From contig NZ_CP053896.1 in the NCBI RefSeq assembly GCF_013255915.1, forward strand, positions 186,001 to 250,000: DNA of 64,000 bases, given 5' to 3'. The notes beneath the pieces were generated by a model, which worked only from the letters and a program-made list of their open reading frames with translations, ran no database searches and had not been told where the DNA came from. Positions within the stretch are counted from its first letter, which is position 1, and every line of letters starts with the position of its first letter. A program made the translations under genes and the position numbers. Shown piece after piece: positions 35,123 through 44,804 of the stretch. The stretch comes from Providencia rettgeri. Its GTDB lineage: Bacteria; Pseudomonadota; Gammaproteobacteria; Enterobacterales; Enterobacteriaceae.

Positions 35123-35881
35123 TCACCACTGGCAGTTCGGGTAAGCGCGTTGCACAAACTGCAATTGTGTTAATAACAAGCCCAAATGTTCAGTATGGCT
35201 GCCTTGTTTGCCGCCTAAGCGATATGCTTTTTTCTCCGGCACAGTGAGGGTCGCTTCAGTGAATGTTTCGTTAATGGTGTTTAACCATGCGGCTTGTAAA
35301 GAACGTGGGTCAACGGCGATGTCTAATTCGCTAAGTGCGATTTCAACGTCATCAGCATGGAAAAGTTCGCCAGTAAAACGCCATAACTCATTGACTGAAC
35401 GTTGGATTCGTTGATGACTTTCTTCACTGCCATCCCCTAAACGGATCATCCAACCGCGGCTAAAACGCAAGTGATAAACGGCTTCTTTGAGGGATTTCTC
35501 AGCAATGGCAGACAGTTGTTCATCACAGCTATGAATTAGCGCTTCATATAATGGAACATGATAAGCATCCATAAAAAATTGGCGCACTAAAGTGTCATCA
35601 AAGCCATTGTTGGGTTGTTCAACCAATAATAAATTGCTGAATTCTCGTTCATCACGCAAAAAAGCAAGGGTGTCTTCATCGCACTCAGTTCCTTTTAATT
35701 GCGCGGCATAGTTCAAAAAGTTACGCGCTTGCCCTAGCAAATCTAAGCCGATATTGGATAACGCAAGGTCAATTTCGAGCTCAGGGGCATGGCCACACCA
35801 TTCGCACAGGCGCTGCGCTAAAATTAAGGGGGTATCGCCAAGTCGTAATGTGTAATGGTGGAGCTGTTCTTGTTGGTTCAT
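35123..35881 (-). CDS. paaC: PaaC, structural subunit of phenylacetyl-CoA epoxidase
   Basis: This 252-residue, all-helical, ferritin-like protein pairs with the catalytic PaaA but has lost most metal ligands. Typical segments are LCEWCGHAPELEIDLALSNI and the C-terminal KQGSHTEHLGLLLTQLQFVQRAYP. The start at 35881 has AAGGAG six nt upstream; the frame extends to 35998 but that would overlap paaB. Confidence 0.95.
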   Translation of the reverse strand: MNQQEQLHHYTLRLGDTPLILAQRLCEWCGHAPELEIDLALSNIGLDLLGQARNFLNYAAQLKGTECDEDTLAFLRDEREFSNLLLVEQPNNGFDDTLVRQFFMDAYHVPLYEALIHSCDEQLSAIAEKSLKEAVYHLRFSRGWMIRLGDGSEESHQRIQRSVNELWRFTGELFHADDVEIALSELDIAVDPRSLQAAWLNTINETFTEATLTVPEKKAYRLGGKQGSHTEHLGLLLTQLQFVQRAYPNCQW

Positions 35882-35891
35882 GGCAAGCTCC

Positions 35892-36179
35892 TTACATGTT
35901 TTTGATACCATCAGGGATGGTATAGAAGGTTGGGTGACGATAGACTTTGGTATCCGCAGGGTCGAAGAAGGTGCTTTTATCTTCGGGCTGTGAGGCAATT
36001 AAATGTGCGGCCTTCACCACCCAAATTGAGCAGCCTTCGCTACGCCTTGTATATGCATCGCGGGCATTCTCCAGTGCCATTTGGTCATCAGCCGCATGTA
36101 AACTGCCGACATGACGATGCGCAAGCCCTTGCTTACTACGGACAAAAACTTCATATAAAGGCCAATCTTGATTGCTCAT
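35892..36179 (-). CDS. paaB: PaaB, small subunit of phenylacetyl-CoA epoxidase
   Basis: This 95-residue protein has the same length as E. coli PaaB and the typical start WPLYEVFVRSKQGLAHRHVG and end YRHPTFYTIPDGIKNM. It links PaaAC heterodimers and may help dock the reductase. AAAGGA precedes its ATG. Confidence 0.96.
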   Translation of the reverse strand: MSNQDWPLYEVFVRSKQGLAHRHVGSLHAADDQMALENARDAYTRRSEGCSIWVVKAAHLIASQPEDKSTFFDPADTKVYRHPTFYTIPDGIKNM

Positions 36180-36210
36180 GGTGTTTTCCTTTTTGTAAAA
36201 TGGTCAGTGA

Positions 36211-37149
36211 TTAAGCCGCCGTTTTAACGGATTTTTGTTTGCGGCTATGTGCCATTGCACCTTCACGTACCCATGCGCCGTCTTCCCACCCTTTGCGCTT
36301 AGCGCTAAGGCGCTCGTGATTACAAATGCCATTGCCTTTAATAACTTGATAAAACTCTTCCCAGTCGATTTCACCAAAGCGGTAATGACCAAGTTCTTCA
36401 TCCCAAACCAGATCAGGGTCAGGGATCGTCATACCTAACGCTTCCACTTGCGGAACGGTGTTATCAACAAACTTTTGCCGTAGCTCATCATTACTGAAGC
36501 GTTTGATTTTCCAAGCCATGCTTTGAGCGCTGTGCGGGGAGTCCGAATCATTGGGGCCGAACATCGTGAGAACGGGCCACCAAAAGCGGTTTATCGCATC
36601 TTGCAGCATCGCTTTTTGCTCATCGGTGCCTTCTGCAAGTGCCATAACAGCTTCATAACCTTGGCGTTGGTGAAAACTTTCTTCTTTACAAATTTTCACC
36701 ATTGCTCGTGCATAAGGGCCATAAGAGGCACGGCACAATGCAACTTGGTTCACAATTGCCGCACCATCGACAAGCCATCCAATCACTCCTATGTCTGCCC
36801 AACTTAATGTCGGGTAGTTAAAAATGGAGGAATATTTCATTTTTTCATCAAGTAACTTTTGGTAGATATCTTGACGAGAGCAACCGAGAGTTTCGGCAGC
36901 GCTATACAGGTATAAACCATGACCTGCTTCATCTTGAATTTTGGCCAGTAAAATCGCTTTACGGCGGAGTGTTGGGGCTCGAGTCAGCCAATTCGCTTCT
37001 GGTAGCATGCCGACGACTTCTGAATGGGCATGCTGACCAATTTGGCGGATAAGATTTTGCCGATACGCATCGGGCATCCAGTCCTTGGGCTCGATGGAAA
37101 TATCTGCTTCGATTTTGGCTTCGAAGTTAGCCTGATTATGCTCGCTCAT
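36211..37149 (-). CDS. paaA: PaaA, catalytic diiron subunit of phenylacetyl-CoA epoxidase
   Basis: PaaA epoxidises the aromatic ring of phenylacetyl-CoA with O2. The 312-residue ferritin-like protein shows diiron ligands in [17 protein letters not shown] (ExxH) and in [14 protein letters not shown] (ExxH), plus the C-terminal [23 protein letters not shown] segment (given here in part). I chose ATG 37149, preceded by GGAAAG, over 37161, which has no site. First gene of the long paa operon, facing paaZ. Confidence 0.96.
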   Translation of the reverse strand: MSEHNQANFEAKIEADISIEPKDWMPDAYRQNLIRQIGQHAHSEVVGMLPEANWLTRAPTLRRKAILLAKIQDEAGHGLYLYSAAETLGCSRQDIYQKLLDEKMKYSSIFNYPTLSWADIGVIGWLVDGAAIVNQVALCRASYGPYARAMVKICKEESFHQRQGYEAVMALAEGTDEQKAMLQDAINRFWWPVLTMFGPNDSDSPHSAQSMAWKIKRFSNDELRQKFVDNTVPQVEALGMTIPDPDLVWDEELGHYRFGEIDWEEFYQVIKGNGICNHERLSAKRKGWEDGAWVREGAMAHSRKQKSVKTAA

Positions 37150-37471
37150 TGATCTTTCCATTAAGTGATTCGTTAATGTTATTTTTTATTAAAATAGTGA
37201 ATCATGTTTATTTAACATCAATGCTAGGAATTGTTAACATAAAGATCAATATTCATTAACCTTGTTTTGCGATGTACTTCACAATCAATAAGTAAAATTA
37301 AAGAAAAAACAATTAGTTAAATTTATTGCTTTTTGTGTGGTTTTAATGGAAATAGGCATTTTATATAAAATTGTTCTTAATTTGTTAAATTTAAATTAGC
37401 TTCTATGATTATTTTTATGATACATATTTGTCATCTGATTTGAATTGATGTTTTTATTTCTGGAGAGGAAT
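37150..37471. promoter_or_regulatory. Divergent paaA/paaZ promoter region
   Basis: About 320 bp of AT-rich DNA between paaA (minus) and paaZ (plus). It holds the TGATTC-N27-GAATCA inverted repeat near paaA and must contain promoters for both directions. I cannot assign the -10/-35 boxes with confidence. Confidence 0.7.
37166..37204. promoter_or_regulatory. Likely PaaX operator, TGATTC-N27-GAATCA
   Basis: TGATTC (37166-37171) and GAATCA (37199-37204) are separated by exactly 27 bp. This is the arrangement I recall for PaaX-bound regions of the E. coli paa promoters. Its place just upstream of paaA suits repression of the main operon. Confidence 0.65.
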
Positions 37472-39535
37472 ATGCAGCATTTAACAAGTTACATTATGGG
37501 AAAATGGGTACAAGGTGAGGGCGAAGGGCGAAAAATTCACCATGCGCTAACGAATGAAACCTTATATACGGTGACGACTGAAGGGCTGCCGTTAGCTGAA
37601 AGTTTGCAATATGGTCGCCAAGTGGGAGGCGAAATATTGTCAGCGATGACATTTCAGCAGCGTGGGCAAATGCTCAAAGCACTCGCAAAATACCTACTGG
37701 AACATAAAGCCCAGTTATATGCGATTTCGGCACAAACTGGCGCAACCAAAGCGGATAGCTGGGTGGATATTGAAGGGGGAATTGCCACATTGTTTTCTTA
37801 TTCGGGGCTCGCTAACCGTGAGCTACCAGATGACACGATTTGGCCTGAAGATGAAATGATCCCGTTATCAAAACAAGGGCAATTTATTGGCCATCATATT
37901 TTAACATCTCGCCGTGGCGTTGCCCTGCACATTAATGCATTTAACTTCCCGTGCTGGGGTATGTTAGAAAAACTGGCTCCAACATGGCTTGCTGGCATGC
38001 CTGCTATTATCAAACCAGCAACCGCCTCAGCACAGTTAACACAGGCGATGGTGAAGTTAATGGTGGATAGCGGCCTGGTACCTGATGGCGCAATTCAACT
38101 GGTTTGCGGTGGTGTTGGCGATATGTTTGAACACCTCGATTTTGAAGATGTGGTGACTTTTACAGGGTCGGCTAGTACAGGGCAAAAACTAAAATCGCAT
38201 CCATGTATCATTGCCAAATCAGTGCCTTTTACAATGGAAGCGGATTCACTGAATTGTGCAATTTTAGGTGATGACGTCCAGCCAGAACAGCCTGAATTTG
38301 CTTTATTTATTAAAGAAGTCGTTCGTGAAATGACAGCGAAAGCGGGACAGAAGTGTACCGCGATTCGTCGCATTATTGTGCCGAAAAACCAGCTCGAAAA
38401 TGTGAAGCAGGCATTATTGAAACGTTTATCTGCCACAACAGTGGGCGATCCTGCGGTGGAAGGGGTTAGAATGGGCGCATTGATTAACTTAGAACAGCGC
38501 CAAGACGTACAAGAAAAGGTGAATTATTTACGTGACCATGGCTGTGAAGTCCTATGTGGTGGGCAATTCGAAAAGCTGGATGTTATTGGAGCAGATAGCC
38601 AGTACGGGGCTTTCTATCCACCAACGTTGTTATATTGTGCAGAGCCGTTTAATTCGACTGCGGTACATGAAATTGAAGCTTTTGGCCCTGTCGCCACATT
38701 AATGAGCTATGACAATATCGAACAGGCGGTGCAGTTGGCGATTTTAGGTGGAGGTAGTCTTGCGGGGACGTTAGTCACTGCTGATGCACAAGTCGCGCAA
38801 ACGGTCATTCGTGCGAGTGCGCGGGCACATGGGCGGATGCTAATTTTAAACGAAGCATCCGCCGCGGAGTCTACAGGCCACGGTTCTCCGCTTCCGTTAC
38901 TGGTACACGGCGGCCCAGGTCGTGCAGGTGGTGGTGAGGAGCTCGGTGGGTTGAGAGCTGTCAAACACTATATGCAGCGTACTGCCATCCAAGGTAGCCC
39001 TTCGATGCTAACAGCCATTACCAAGCAATGGATTCGCGGGGCAGACACTATCGCTGATGTGGTTCATCCATTCCGTAAGCATTTTGAAGACTTAGCGATT
39101 GGCGACACATTACTGACTGCAAGGCGTACCGTTACAGAGGCCGATATTGCTAATTTTGCTTGTCTCAGCGGTGATAATTTTTATGTTCACGTCGATAAAA
39201 TTGGCGCAGCACAGTCGTTATTTGGTGAACGAATTGCGCACGGCTATTTTGTCGTTTCAGCAGCCGCAGGGTTATTTGTTGATGCAGGTGTTGGGCCCGT
39301 AATCGCCAATTATGGCATGGAAAGTTTGCGTTTTATTGAACCAGTGAAAATCGGAGACACCATACAAGTTCGCCTAACGTGCAAGAAAAAGATCAAAAAA
39401 ACGCAAAAACTTGCTGAAGATAAACCCAATGGTGTTGTTGAATGGGATGTGCAAGTGTTTAATCAGGATGATACCGTTGTGGCGTTGTACAGTATTTTAA
39501 CGCTGGTGGAGCGTCGTGTAGGTGATTTTCATTAG
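37472..39535 (+). CDS. paaZ: PaaZ, bifunctional oxepin-CoA hydrolase / semialdehyde dehydrogenase
   Basis: This 687-residue fusion opens the oxepin-CoA ring and oxidises the resulting aldehyde. The N-terminal aldehyde dehydrogenase domain (1-520) has [18 protein letters not shown], the catalytic Glu in FTMEADSLN and the catalytic Cys in [10 protein letters not shown]. The C-terminal R-specific hydratase (MaoC) domain (about 540-685) has [13 protein letters not shown] and [17 protein letters not shown] 37472 is preceded by GGAGAGG; earlier ATGs in the frame are not. It is divergent from paaA as in E. coli. Confidence 0.96.
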   Translation: MQHLTSYIMGKWVQGEGEGRKIHHALTNETLYTVTTEGLPLAESLQYGRQVGGEILSAMTFQQRGQMLKALAKYLLEHKAQLYAISAQTGATKADSWVDIEGGIATLFSYSGLANRELPDDTIWPEDEMIPLSKQGQFIGHHILTSRRGVALHINAFNFPCWGMLEKLAPTWLAGMPAIIKPATASAQLTQAMVKLMVDSGLVPDGAIQLVCGGVGDMFEHLDFEDVVTFTGSASTGQKLKSHPCIIAKSVPFTMEADSLNCAILGDDVQPEQPEFALFIKEVVREMTAKAGQKCTAIRRIIVPKNQLENVKQALLKRLSATTVGDPAVEGVRMGALINLEQRQDVQEKVNYLRDHGCEVLCGGQFEKLDVIGADSQYGAFYPPTLLYCAEPFNSTAVHEIEAFGPVATLMSYDNIEQAVQLAILGGGSLAGTLVTADAQVAQTVIRASARAHGRMLILNEASAAESTGHGSPLPLLVHGGPGRAGGGEELGGLRAVKHYMQRTAIQGSPSMLTAITKQWIRGADTIADVVHPFRKHFEDLAIGDTLLTARRTVTEADIANFACLSGDNFYVHVDKIGAAQSLFGERIAHGYFVVSAAAGLFVDAGVGPVIANYGMESLRFIEPVKIGDTIQVRLTCKKKIKKTQKLAEDKPNGVVEWDVQVFNQDDTVVALYSILTLVERRVGDFH

Positions 39536-39633
39536 TCATTATACGATATGAATTAATTATTGAGCTAATAGGTGCATTTTCAATCATTTTCTGTTGTGAT
39601 GAGTTACTAGCAACTGAATGTAGGGAAACAAAG

Positions 39634-40395
39634 ATGAAAACGCACCATCAAGCGGTTTATCAACAATTTGACCAGCAAGCAAACTCGTATTTAACCAGCC
39701 AAGTTCATGCACAAGGTGAGGACTTACTTGTTTTGCAACAATTGCTACAAGGCTGTCAGGGCGAGGACGTGCTTGACCTTGGCTGTGGAGCAGGGCATGC
39801 CAGTTTCCATGCAGCGCCGTTGGTGAAGTCAGTGACGGCTTATGATTTATCGGACTCAATGCTCAATGTTGTGGCTAAAAATGCACAAGAACGTGAATTA
39901 AACAATATCACTACCTGCAAAGGGACTGCGGAGTCTCTACCGTTTGATGACAATTGTTTTGACCGAGTGATTAGCCGTTATTCAGCACACCATTGGCACG
40001 ATGTGGAACAAGCGCTACGTGAGGTGCGCCGAGTGCTCAAAGCGGGTGGAAAAGGCATCTTTATTGATGTGGTATCACCGGGGCATCCATTATTGGATAT
40101 TTACTTACAAACTGTCGAAGTGCTTCGGGATACTTCACACATTCGTGATTATTCCGCTGGAGAATGGTCTGGTATGTTTAATAATGCAGGGCTATTTGTT
40201 CAACGAGTACAAAGTTTCCGTTTAGCACTGGAATTTACCAGTTGGGTCGAACGGATGCGTACACCACAGGCACTCGTTGAGGCTATCCGCCACTACCAAG
40301 GAACATTAAGTGATGAGGTAAAAAGCCACTTTGCAGTACAAGCAGATGGCTCATTTACCTCAGATGTGATGTTGTTTGAATTTCAGTACCAATAG
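39634..40395 (+). CDS. Class I SAM-dependent methyltransferase (YafE-like)
   Basis: A 253-residue soluble protein with a Rossmann methyltransferase core: motif I VLDLGCGAGHASF (about 46-58), motif II acidic loop in VTAYDLSDSM, and FDRVISRYSAHHWHDVEQAL followed by RVLKAGGKGIFID. The pattern is that of the UbiE/Methyltransf_11 group, most like E. coli YafE. The methyl acceptor is unknown. It stands alone between paaZ and a convergent small gene, with a GGGAAA site before the ATG. Confidence 0.8.
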   Translation: MKTHHQAVYQQFDQQANSYLTSQVHAQGEDLLVLQQLLQGCQGEDVLDLGCGAGHASFHAAPLVKSVTAYDLSDSMLNVVAKNAQERELNNITTCKGTAESLPFDDNCFDRVISRYSAHHWHDVEQALREVRRVLKAGGKGIFIDVVSPGHPLLDIYLQTVEVLRDTSHIRDYSAGEWSGMFNNAGLFVQRVQSFRLALEFTSWVERMRTPQALVEAIRHYQGTLSDEVKSHFAVQADGSFTSDVMLFEFQYQ

Positions 40396-40399
40396 CTAT

Positions 40400-40429
40400 T
40401 TATTGCGCTAAAAATTATTGCGCTAAAAA
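40400..40429. repeat. Perfect 15-bp tandem duplication at a gene end
   Basis: TTATTGCGCTAAAAA occurs twice in direct succession (40400-40414 and 40415-40429). The right copy encodes the last four residues and stop (FLAQ*) of the YdhR-like gene; the left copy is a noncoding echo after the stop. Confidence 0.85.
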
Positions 40430-40726
40430 CTGCGCTTGGTTTAATTGGCTAAGCGCGTTATTTACCGCAAAAATTTCACCGCGAACATCAGGAACACCAA
40501 AGGATTTTAATCGTGCGCTGTGTTTGGTGAGGTAAGCTTGTGCATCAGCTTCTGAAGCAAACAAATACACACCACCTGCCTTTTGTGTTTGTTGGTTTTC
40601 AGTCCAAATCTTCCAAATAAAGCCCGGCTCTTGGTTAATTGATTCCGCCAAATCATTCATTGCGGATGCCATTTCATCACCCCATGGCCCCTGATACGGA
40701 AAATCAACTTGTAAAATAACGCTCAT
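40415..40726 (-). CDS. YdhR-family small monooxygenase-like protein
   Basis: This 103-residue protein has the dimeric alpha/beta-barrel style of the MO_ydhR family: it starts MSVILQVDFPYQGPWGDEM and contains EPGFIWKIWTENQQTQKAGGVYLF and a C-terminal helix-turn. Family members are small cytoplasmic proteins suggested to be monooxygenases; a substrate is not established. It precedes phrB on the minus strand in gene order but is transcribed away from its 3' end, with 79 bp between. Confidence 0.75.
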   Translation of the reverse strand: MSVILQVDFPYQGPWGDEMASAMNDLAESINQEPGFIWKIWTENQQTQKAGGVYLFASEADAQAYLTKHSARLKSFGVPDVRGEIFAVNNALSQLNQAQFLAQ

Positions 40727-40805
40727 ATCTGCTCCTTATGATTGAAGCGTTATAGTAGTTCTTAAAGCAAATAATAACTTTGCTATTTATCGTATTTTAA
40801 ACGAT

Positions 40806-42248
40806 TTATTGCTTCAAACTATTACGTTTACCTGCCTCAAACGCAGCCAAAGTCGCTAACCGAGCTTGTTTATGGTCAACAATCGGCTCTGGGTAATTAA
40901 GCGCAGTGTTGCTGATCACAGCCCATTCATGAGGTGTATGAATATATTTGTCGGGGACTTGCTGCAATTCGGGCAACCAATGGCGAATAAAAGCCCCTTG
41001 CGCATCAAACTTTTTCCCTTGAGTGGTTGGGTTAAAGATACGAAACCAAGGGGAGGCATCAACGCCAGTAGAGGCTGACCACTGCCAACCGCCGTTATTC
41101 GCGGCTAAGCTGCCATCAAGCAGTTGGCTCATAAAGTATTTTTCACCTTTGCGCCAATCAATCAGTAAGTCTTTGACTAAAAAACTAGCCACAATCATTC
41201 GTAGGCGGTTATGCATCCAACCTGTTGTATTTAGCTGGCGCATAGCGGCATCCACTATTGGGTAACCCGTTTGTCCCGTTTTCCATGCTGCAAAATCGGT
41301 TGAAGAATCATTCCAGTGAATATGTTGTGTCCACTGAATAAATGGCTGATGGCGACATAGGCGTGGAAATGCCACTAAAAGATGCGAATAAAATTCACGC
41401 CAGACTAACTCATTTAACCACGTGAACGCCCCACTATCAGGGTGATCTAACACTTGGGGGTTCTCTGCTTGTAATCGGTTGAAGCATTGGCGAGGGGATA
41501 GCACCCCCACCGCGAGATAAGGTGATAATTGGCTGGTACCATCAATAGAGGGAATATCTCTATCGTTTTGATAATCGCCGACTTTCAGGGAACAAAACTG
41601 CCTGAGTCGCGTTAAAGCCGATTTTTCACCGGCAGGAAATTGCTGGAAGTCTTCAATGGGCTGGTGCGGAAATAATGGCAAAGCCTTATCGATGTTGATA
41701 GCGGCCGCTCGTTTTTCAGGGGCTCGCAGTGAACGGCAATCTGTCACGGTAAGTTGGGTGAGGAAGGCACGGCGAAAAGGGGTATAGACTTGATACATCT
41801 CACCTTTTTGGGTAGTTACGGAGCCGGGGGGCAGTAATAAATAGTCATCGAAAGCATGAATATGTAACCCATGTGGCTGGTTGATTAACCATTCGTCCCG
41901 TTGTTTTTCGTTCCATTCATATTGCCGATTAAAAAATAAGGCATCAGCCTGTTGCGCCTTTGCGTAATCAAGTACCCATTGTGCCGCATCGGTGAAATGG
42001 TTAACTGTTTGGCAAACCAGTGGAATACCAAGCTCTGCGAGTGAATTCTGCAGTTCAACAAGATTCTGGTGAATGAATGAAATTTGCCGTTCAGCCATAT
42101 CATGTTGTTGCCACTGCTTAGGGGTTGCCGTAAAAAGGGCGATTACCTTTGCATTTGGGTCTGCGCAGGCGGAGGAAAGTGCTTTGTTATCAGTGACCCG
42201 TAGATCATTACGAAACCAGATAAGATGACAAACTTGTTTGGCTGCCAT
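40806..42248 (-). CDS. phrB: Deoxyribodipyrimidine photo-lyase
   Basis: The enzyme repairs cyclobutane pyrimidine dimers with light, using FADH- and a folate antenna. The 480-residue protein has the N-terminal photolyase domain (HLIWFRNDLRVTDNKAL) and the FAD-binding helical domain with LSPYLAVGVLSPRQCF, NELVWREFYSHLL, TGYPIVDAAMRQLNTTGWMH and NNGGWQWSASTGVDASPWFR. Length is near E. coli PhrB (472). GGAGGG precedes the ATG. Confidence 0.95.
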   Translation of the reverse strand: MAAKQVCHLIWFRNDLRVTDNKALSSACADPNAKVIALFTATPKQWQQHDMAERQISFIHQNLVELQNSLAELGIPLVCQTVNHFTDAAQWVLDYAKAQQADALFFNRQYEWNEKQRDEWLINQPHGLHIHAFDDYLLLPPGSVTTQKGEMYQVYTPFRRAFLTQLTVTDCRSLRAPEKRAAAINIDKALPLFPHQPIEDFQQFPAGEKSALTRLRQFCSLKVGDYQNDRDIPSIDGTSQLSPYLAVGVLSPRQCFNRLQAENPQVLDHPDSGAFTWLNELVWREFYSHLLVAFPRLCRHQPFIQWTQHIHWNDSSTDFAAWKTGQTGYPIVDAAMRQLNTTGWMHNRLRMIVASFLVKDLLIDWRKGEKYFMSQLLDGSLAANNGGWQWSASTGVDASPWFRIFNPTTQGKKFDAQGAFIRHWLPELQQVPDKYIHTPHEWAVISNTALNYPEPIVDHKQARLATLAAFEAGKRNSLKQ

Positions 42249-42289
42249 CGTCTCCCTCCTTGGTTGAAGTTTTTGTTGAAATTAAAACA

Positions 42290-42311
42290 AAGAGCCGTTT
42301 TACCGGCTCTT
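42290..42311 (-). terminator. Distal terminator hairpin of the proP transcript
   Basis: AAGAGCC and GGCTCTT enclose an 8-nt loop. On the minus strand the stem is followed by TGTTTTAATTT, a fair U-rich tail. An identical hairpin lies 163 bp closer to proP. Confidence 0.6.
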
Positions 42312-42452
42312 CAGACTGCTGACAAACATATTATGTTTGGCGGCAAGTCGAATAGGTTTTGAAAATAAACTAGGAAAATCAATTTATTGATTTTCGGCTG
42401 ATAACACAAAGTGGGAAAAACCACGCTTTTATCCCGCTTTGTCAACAACCTT

Positions 42453-42474
42453 AAGAGCCGTTTTACCGGCTCTT
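42453..42474 (-). terminator. Proximal copy of the same hairpin after proP
   Basis: The 22-nt hairpin AAGAGCC-N8-GGCTCTT is identical to that at 42290-42311. It lies 6 bp after the proP stop. On the minus transcript it has only a short U stretch, so read-through to the distal copy is plausible. Confidence 0.55.
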
Positions 42475-42480
42475 TCATGT

Positions 42481-43983
42481 TTAATCTAATTTAGGGTGCT
42501 GATTGATTAAGGATTGGCGTTTTTTCTCAAGCTCAGCAATTTGTTGGTCAATATCTTCAACTTTCTGCTCAATATTGTCAAAGTGCTCGCTAAGAATTTC
42601 TTTTGCCTCAGCTTTATCTGATGCCGCAGGTGTTGCTCCACGCAATGGCTTATTCGCCGTTTCTGGCATCCTGATACCCGTATATAAGCCGATTAAAGCA
42701 ATCACGATTAAGTAATAAGCTGGCATATATAAGTCAGTGGTTGATTCGACCAACCATGCCGCAACAGTCGGTGTCGCACCGGCAATTAATACTGAAATGT
42801 TAAAGGCAATAGCTAACGCACTGTAACGAATATGTGTCGGGAAAATCGCGGGTAAAATGGAAGCCATAACCCCTGTAAAACAGTTCAACAGCACCGCTAA
42901 AATTAATAAACCTAGGAAAATTAAGCCAACAGAACCACTGTTGATTAACATAAACGCAGGGTATGCCAATAAAATCAGCCCTACGCTACCGGTAATGACA
43001 AATGGGCGACGACCAATTTTATCACTGGTTAAACCGATAATCGGTTGAACAAATAACATACCAATCATAATTGCAATAATAATTAGCACACCATGGTCAG
43101 TAGAGTAATTCAGGTTGTGTGATAAGTAACTTGGCATGTAGGTCAGCAACATATAGTAAGTCACGTTGGTTGCGATAACCAAGCCAACACAAATCATCAA
43201 GCTTTTCCAATACTTAGTCGCCACTTCACGTACTGAGATTTTTGGTGGGTTTTGAATATTGGCTTTATCTTGCTTTTCTAACGATTCGACATGTTGTTGG
43301 AAAGCAGGGGTTTCTTCTAGTGAATGACGTAGATATAACCCGATGATCCCTAACGGTAATGCTAAGAAGAACGGAATTCTCCAGCCCCAATCATGGAAGT
43401 TAGCTTCCCCAACGATACTGGAAATGAGTACTACGACACCCGCACCTAAGACAAAACCGGCGATAGAGCCAAAGTCTAACCAACTTCCCATAAAACCACG
43501 TTTACGGTCTGGTGAGTATTCAGCAACAAAGATTGCTGCACCAGAATATTCACCACCTACCGAGAAACCTTGAGCTAACTTAGCAATTAATAACAGAATG
43601 GGTGCCCAGATACCAATGCTTTCATATGATGGAATCAAACCAATACAGAAGGTACTGACTGCCATGATGATAATTGTCATCGAAAGGACTTTTTGACGGC
43701 CGTATTTGTCACCTAAAATACCAAAAACGACACCACCTAATGGCCTAACTAAGAAAGGCACGGAGAAAGTGGCTAATGCGGCAATCATCTGTACGCTCGG
43801 TGATGCGTCCGGAAAGAAAACCTGACCTAGAACATAGGCTAAGAAACCGTATACCCCAAAATCAAACCATTCCATCGCATTACCCAGCGAAGCCGCGGTA
43901 ATTGCTTTTTTGAGTTTACCGTCATCAATAATAGTAATATCACTAATATTTAACGGTTTTTCTTTTTTCTTCTTGAATCTCAT
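42481..43983 (-). CDS. proP: ProP, osmoregulatory proline/betaine:H+ symporter
   Basis: This 500-residue MHS-family transporter has exactly the length of E. coli ProP. It has 12 membrane segments, the motif GDKYGRQKV (about 92) and SDKIGRRP in the second half. The long cytoplasmic C-terminal tail (about 455-500, HFDNIEQKVEDIDQQIAELE) is a heptad-repeat coiled coil, the hallmark that tunes ProP to osmolality. It imports proline, betaine and related osmoprotectants. AGGATGG precedes the start. Confidence 0.93.
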   Translation of the reverse strand: MRFKKKKEKPLNISDITIIDDGKLKKAITAASLGNAMEWFDFGVYGFLAYVLGQVFFPDASPSVQMIAALATFSVPFLVRPLGGVVFGILGDKYGRQKVLSMTIIIMAVSTFCIGLIPSYESIGIWAPILLLIAKLAQGFSVGGEYSGAAIFVAEYSPDRKRGFMGSWLDFGSIAGFVLGAGVVVLISSIVGEANFHDWGWRIPFFLALPLGIIGLYLRHSLEETPAFQQHVESLEKQDKANIQNPPKISVREVATKYWKSLMICVGLVIATNVTYYMLLTYMPSYLSHNLNYSTDHGVLIIIAIMIGMLFVQPIIGLTSDKIGRRPFVITGSVGLILLAYPAFMLINSGSVGLIFLGLLILAVLLNCFTGVMASILPAIFPTHIRYSALAIAFNISVLIAGATPTVAAWLVESTTDLYMPAYYLIVIALIGLYTGIRMPETANKPLRGATPAASDKAEAKEILSEHFDNIEQKVEDIDQQIAELEKKRQSLINQHPKLD

Positions 43984-44804
43984 GAAACCATCCTCTTATT
44001 TTAATTTCAATAATCGAAACAACAGCACTTAAGATATGGGTTTTCATACATCGGAAAATATAAAACCTTATTATTTAGAATAGACGTTGTTTACGCAATA
44101 GATAAGTTTTTAGTGTTTTTATGTCGCGCTGAAATAACAGGCTAAAATAGGTATGTAATGGGTAGAATAATGAGAGTGTCTGTCTTTAAAATACAGCAAA
44201 AAAGTCACCTTGAGTTAAAAATACAGTACTAATACTACATTAATATCGAACAAATGTAAAATGCAGGTGCTTTATACTGATTCATGCGCCTTATTGGGAT
44301 TTTATATTGGTAATATAACGATTGAATTTAATACTTGAAAAAATAGAACTTTGGGGATCAATTAGGTGAATATAAATTGTTTTAAATCAATTTAGTATAT
44401 GTTTTTTTGGTGAGTTTTAGTCTGTCATAAATATATAAGGTTATTGATTTAATATGGTGGAAACAATGGTGTGACTGTGATGAATAATATATGTAGATAA
44501 CTCCATCTTTTTATGATGTTCTTGTTTTGCTTAAGTTGTTAATAACTCGCCTATTTATTTATCTTGTTGCTATCCTCTTCTTTTGATAATAACGGTGGAT
44601 TGTGCTGTTCTATTTTATATTTAATTTGATGAGTAGGAATGAGGAATTTACTTAGTTACAATCAATCTATTATCGATATTGGGTTTGATATACGCGAGTA
44701 TGACAAGATTCTACTTTGAATGTTGTTATGTTTCTAAAAGTACCTTTCATATTTTGAGCTGCAAGATATCAAGGGTATCACATCCGACTTAAAAGAGTGC
44801 CATT
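43984..44804. other. Long AT-rich spacer between proP and poxB
   Basis: About 820 bp between divergent genes, with no convincing ORF, tRNA or terminator. It must hold the proP and poxB promoters, which in E. coli include stress (RpoS) promoters, but I could not pick reliable boxes. AAGAG lies upstream of the poxB start. Confidence 0.5.

Noticed and set aside
35123-35998. Longer paaC reading from 35998
   Set aside because: It would overlap paaB; the start at 35881 has a strong AAGGAG and gives the usual PaaC length.
43984-44804. Small ORF near 44170 in the proP-poxB spacer
   Set aside because: Twenty codons, weak ribosome binding site and no feature beyond what chance gives in AT-rich DNA.
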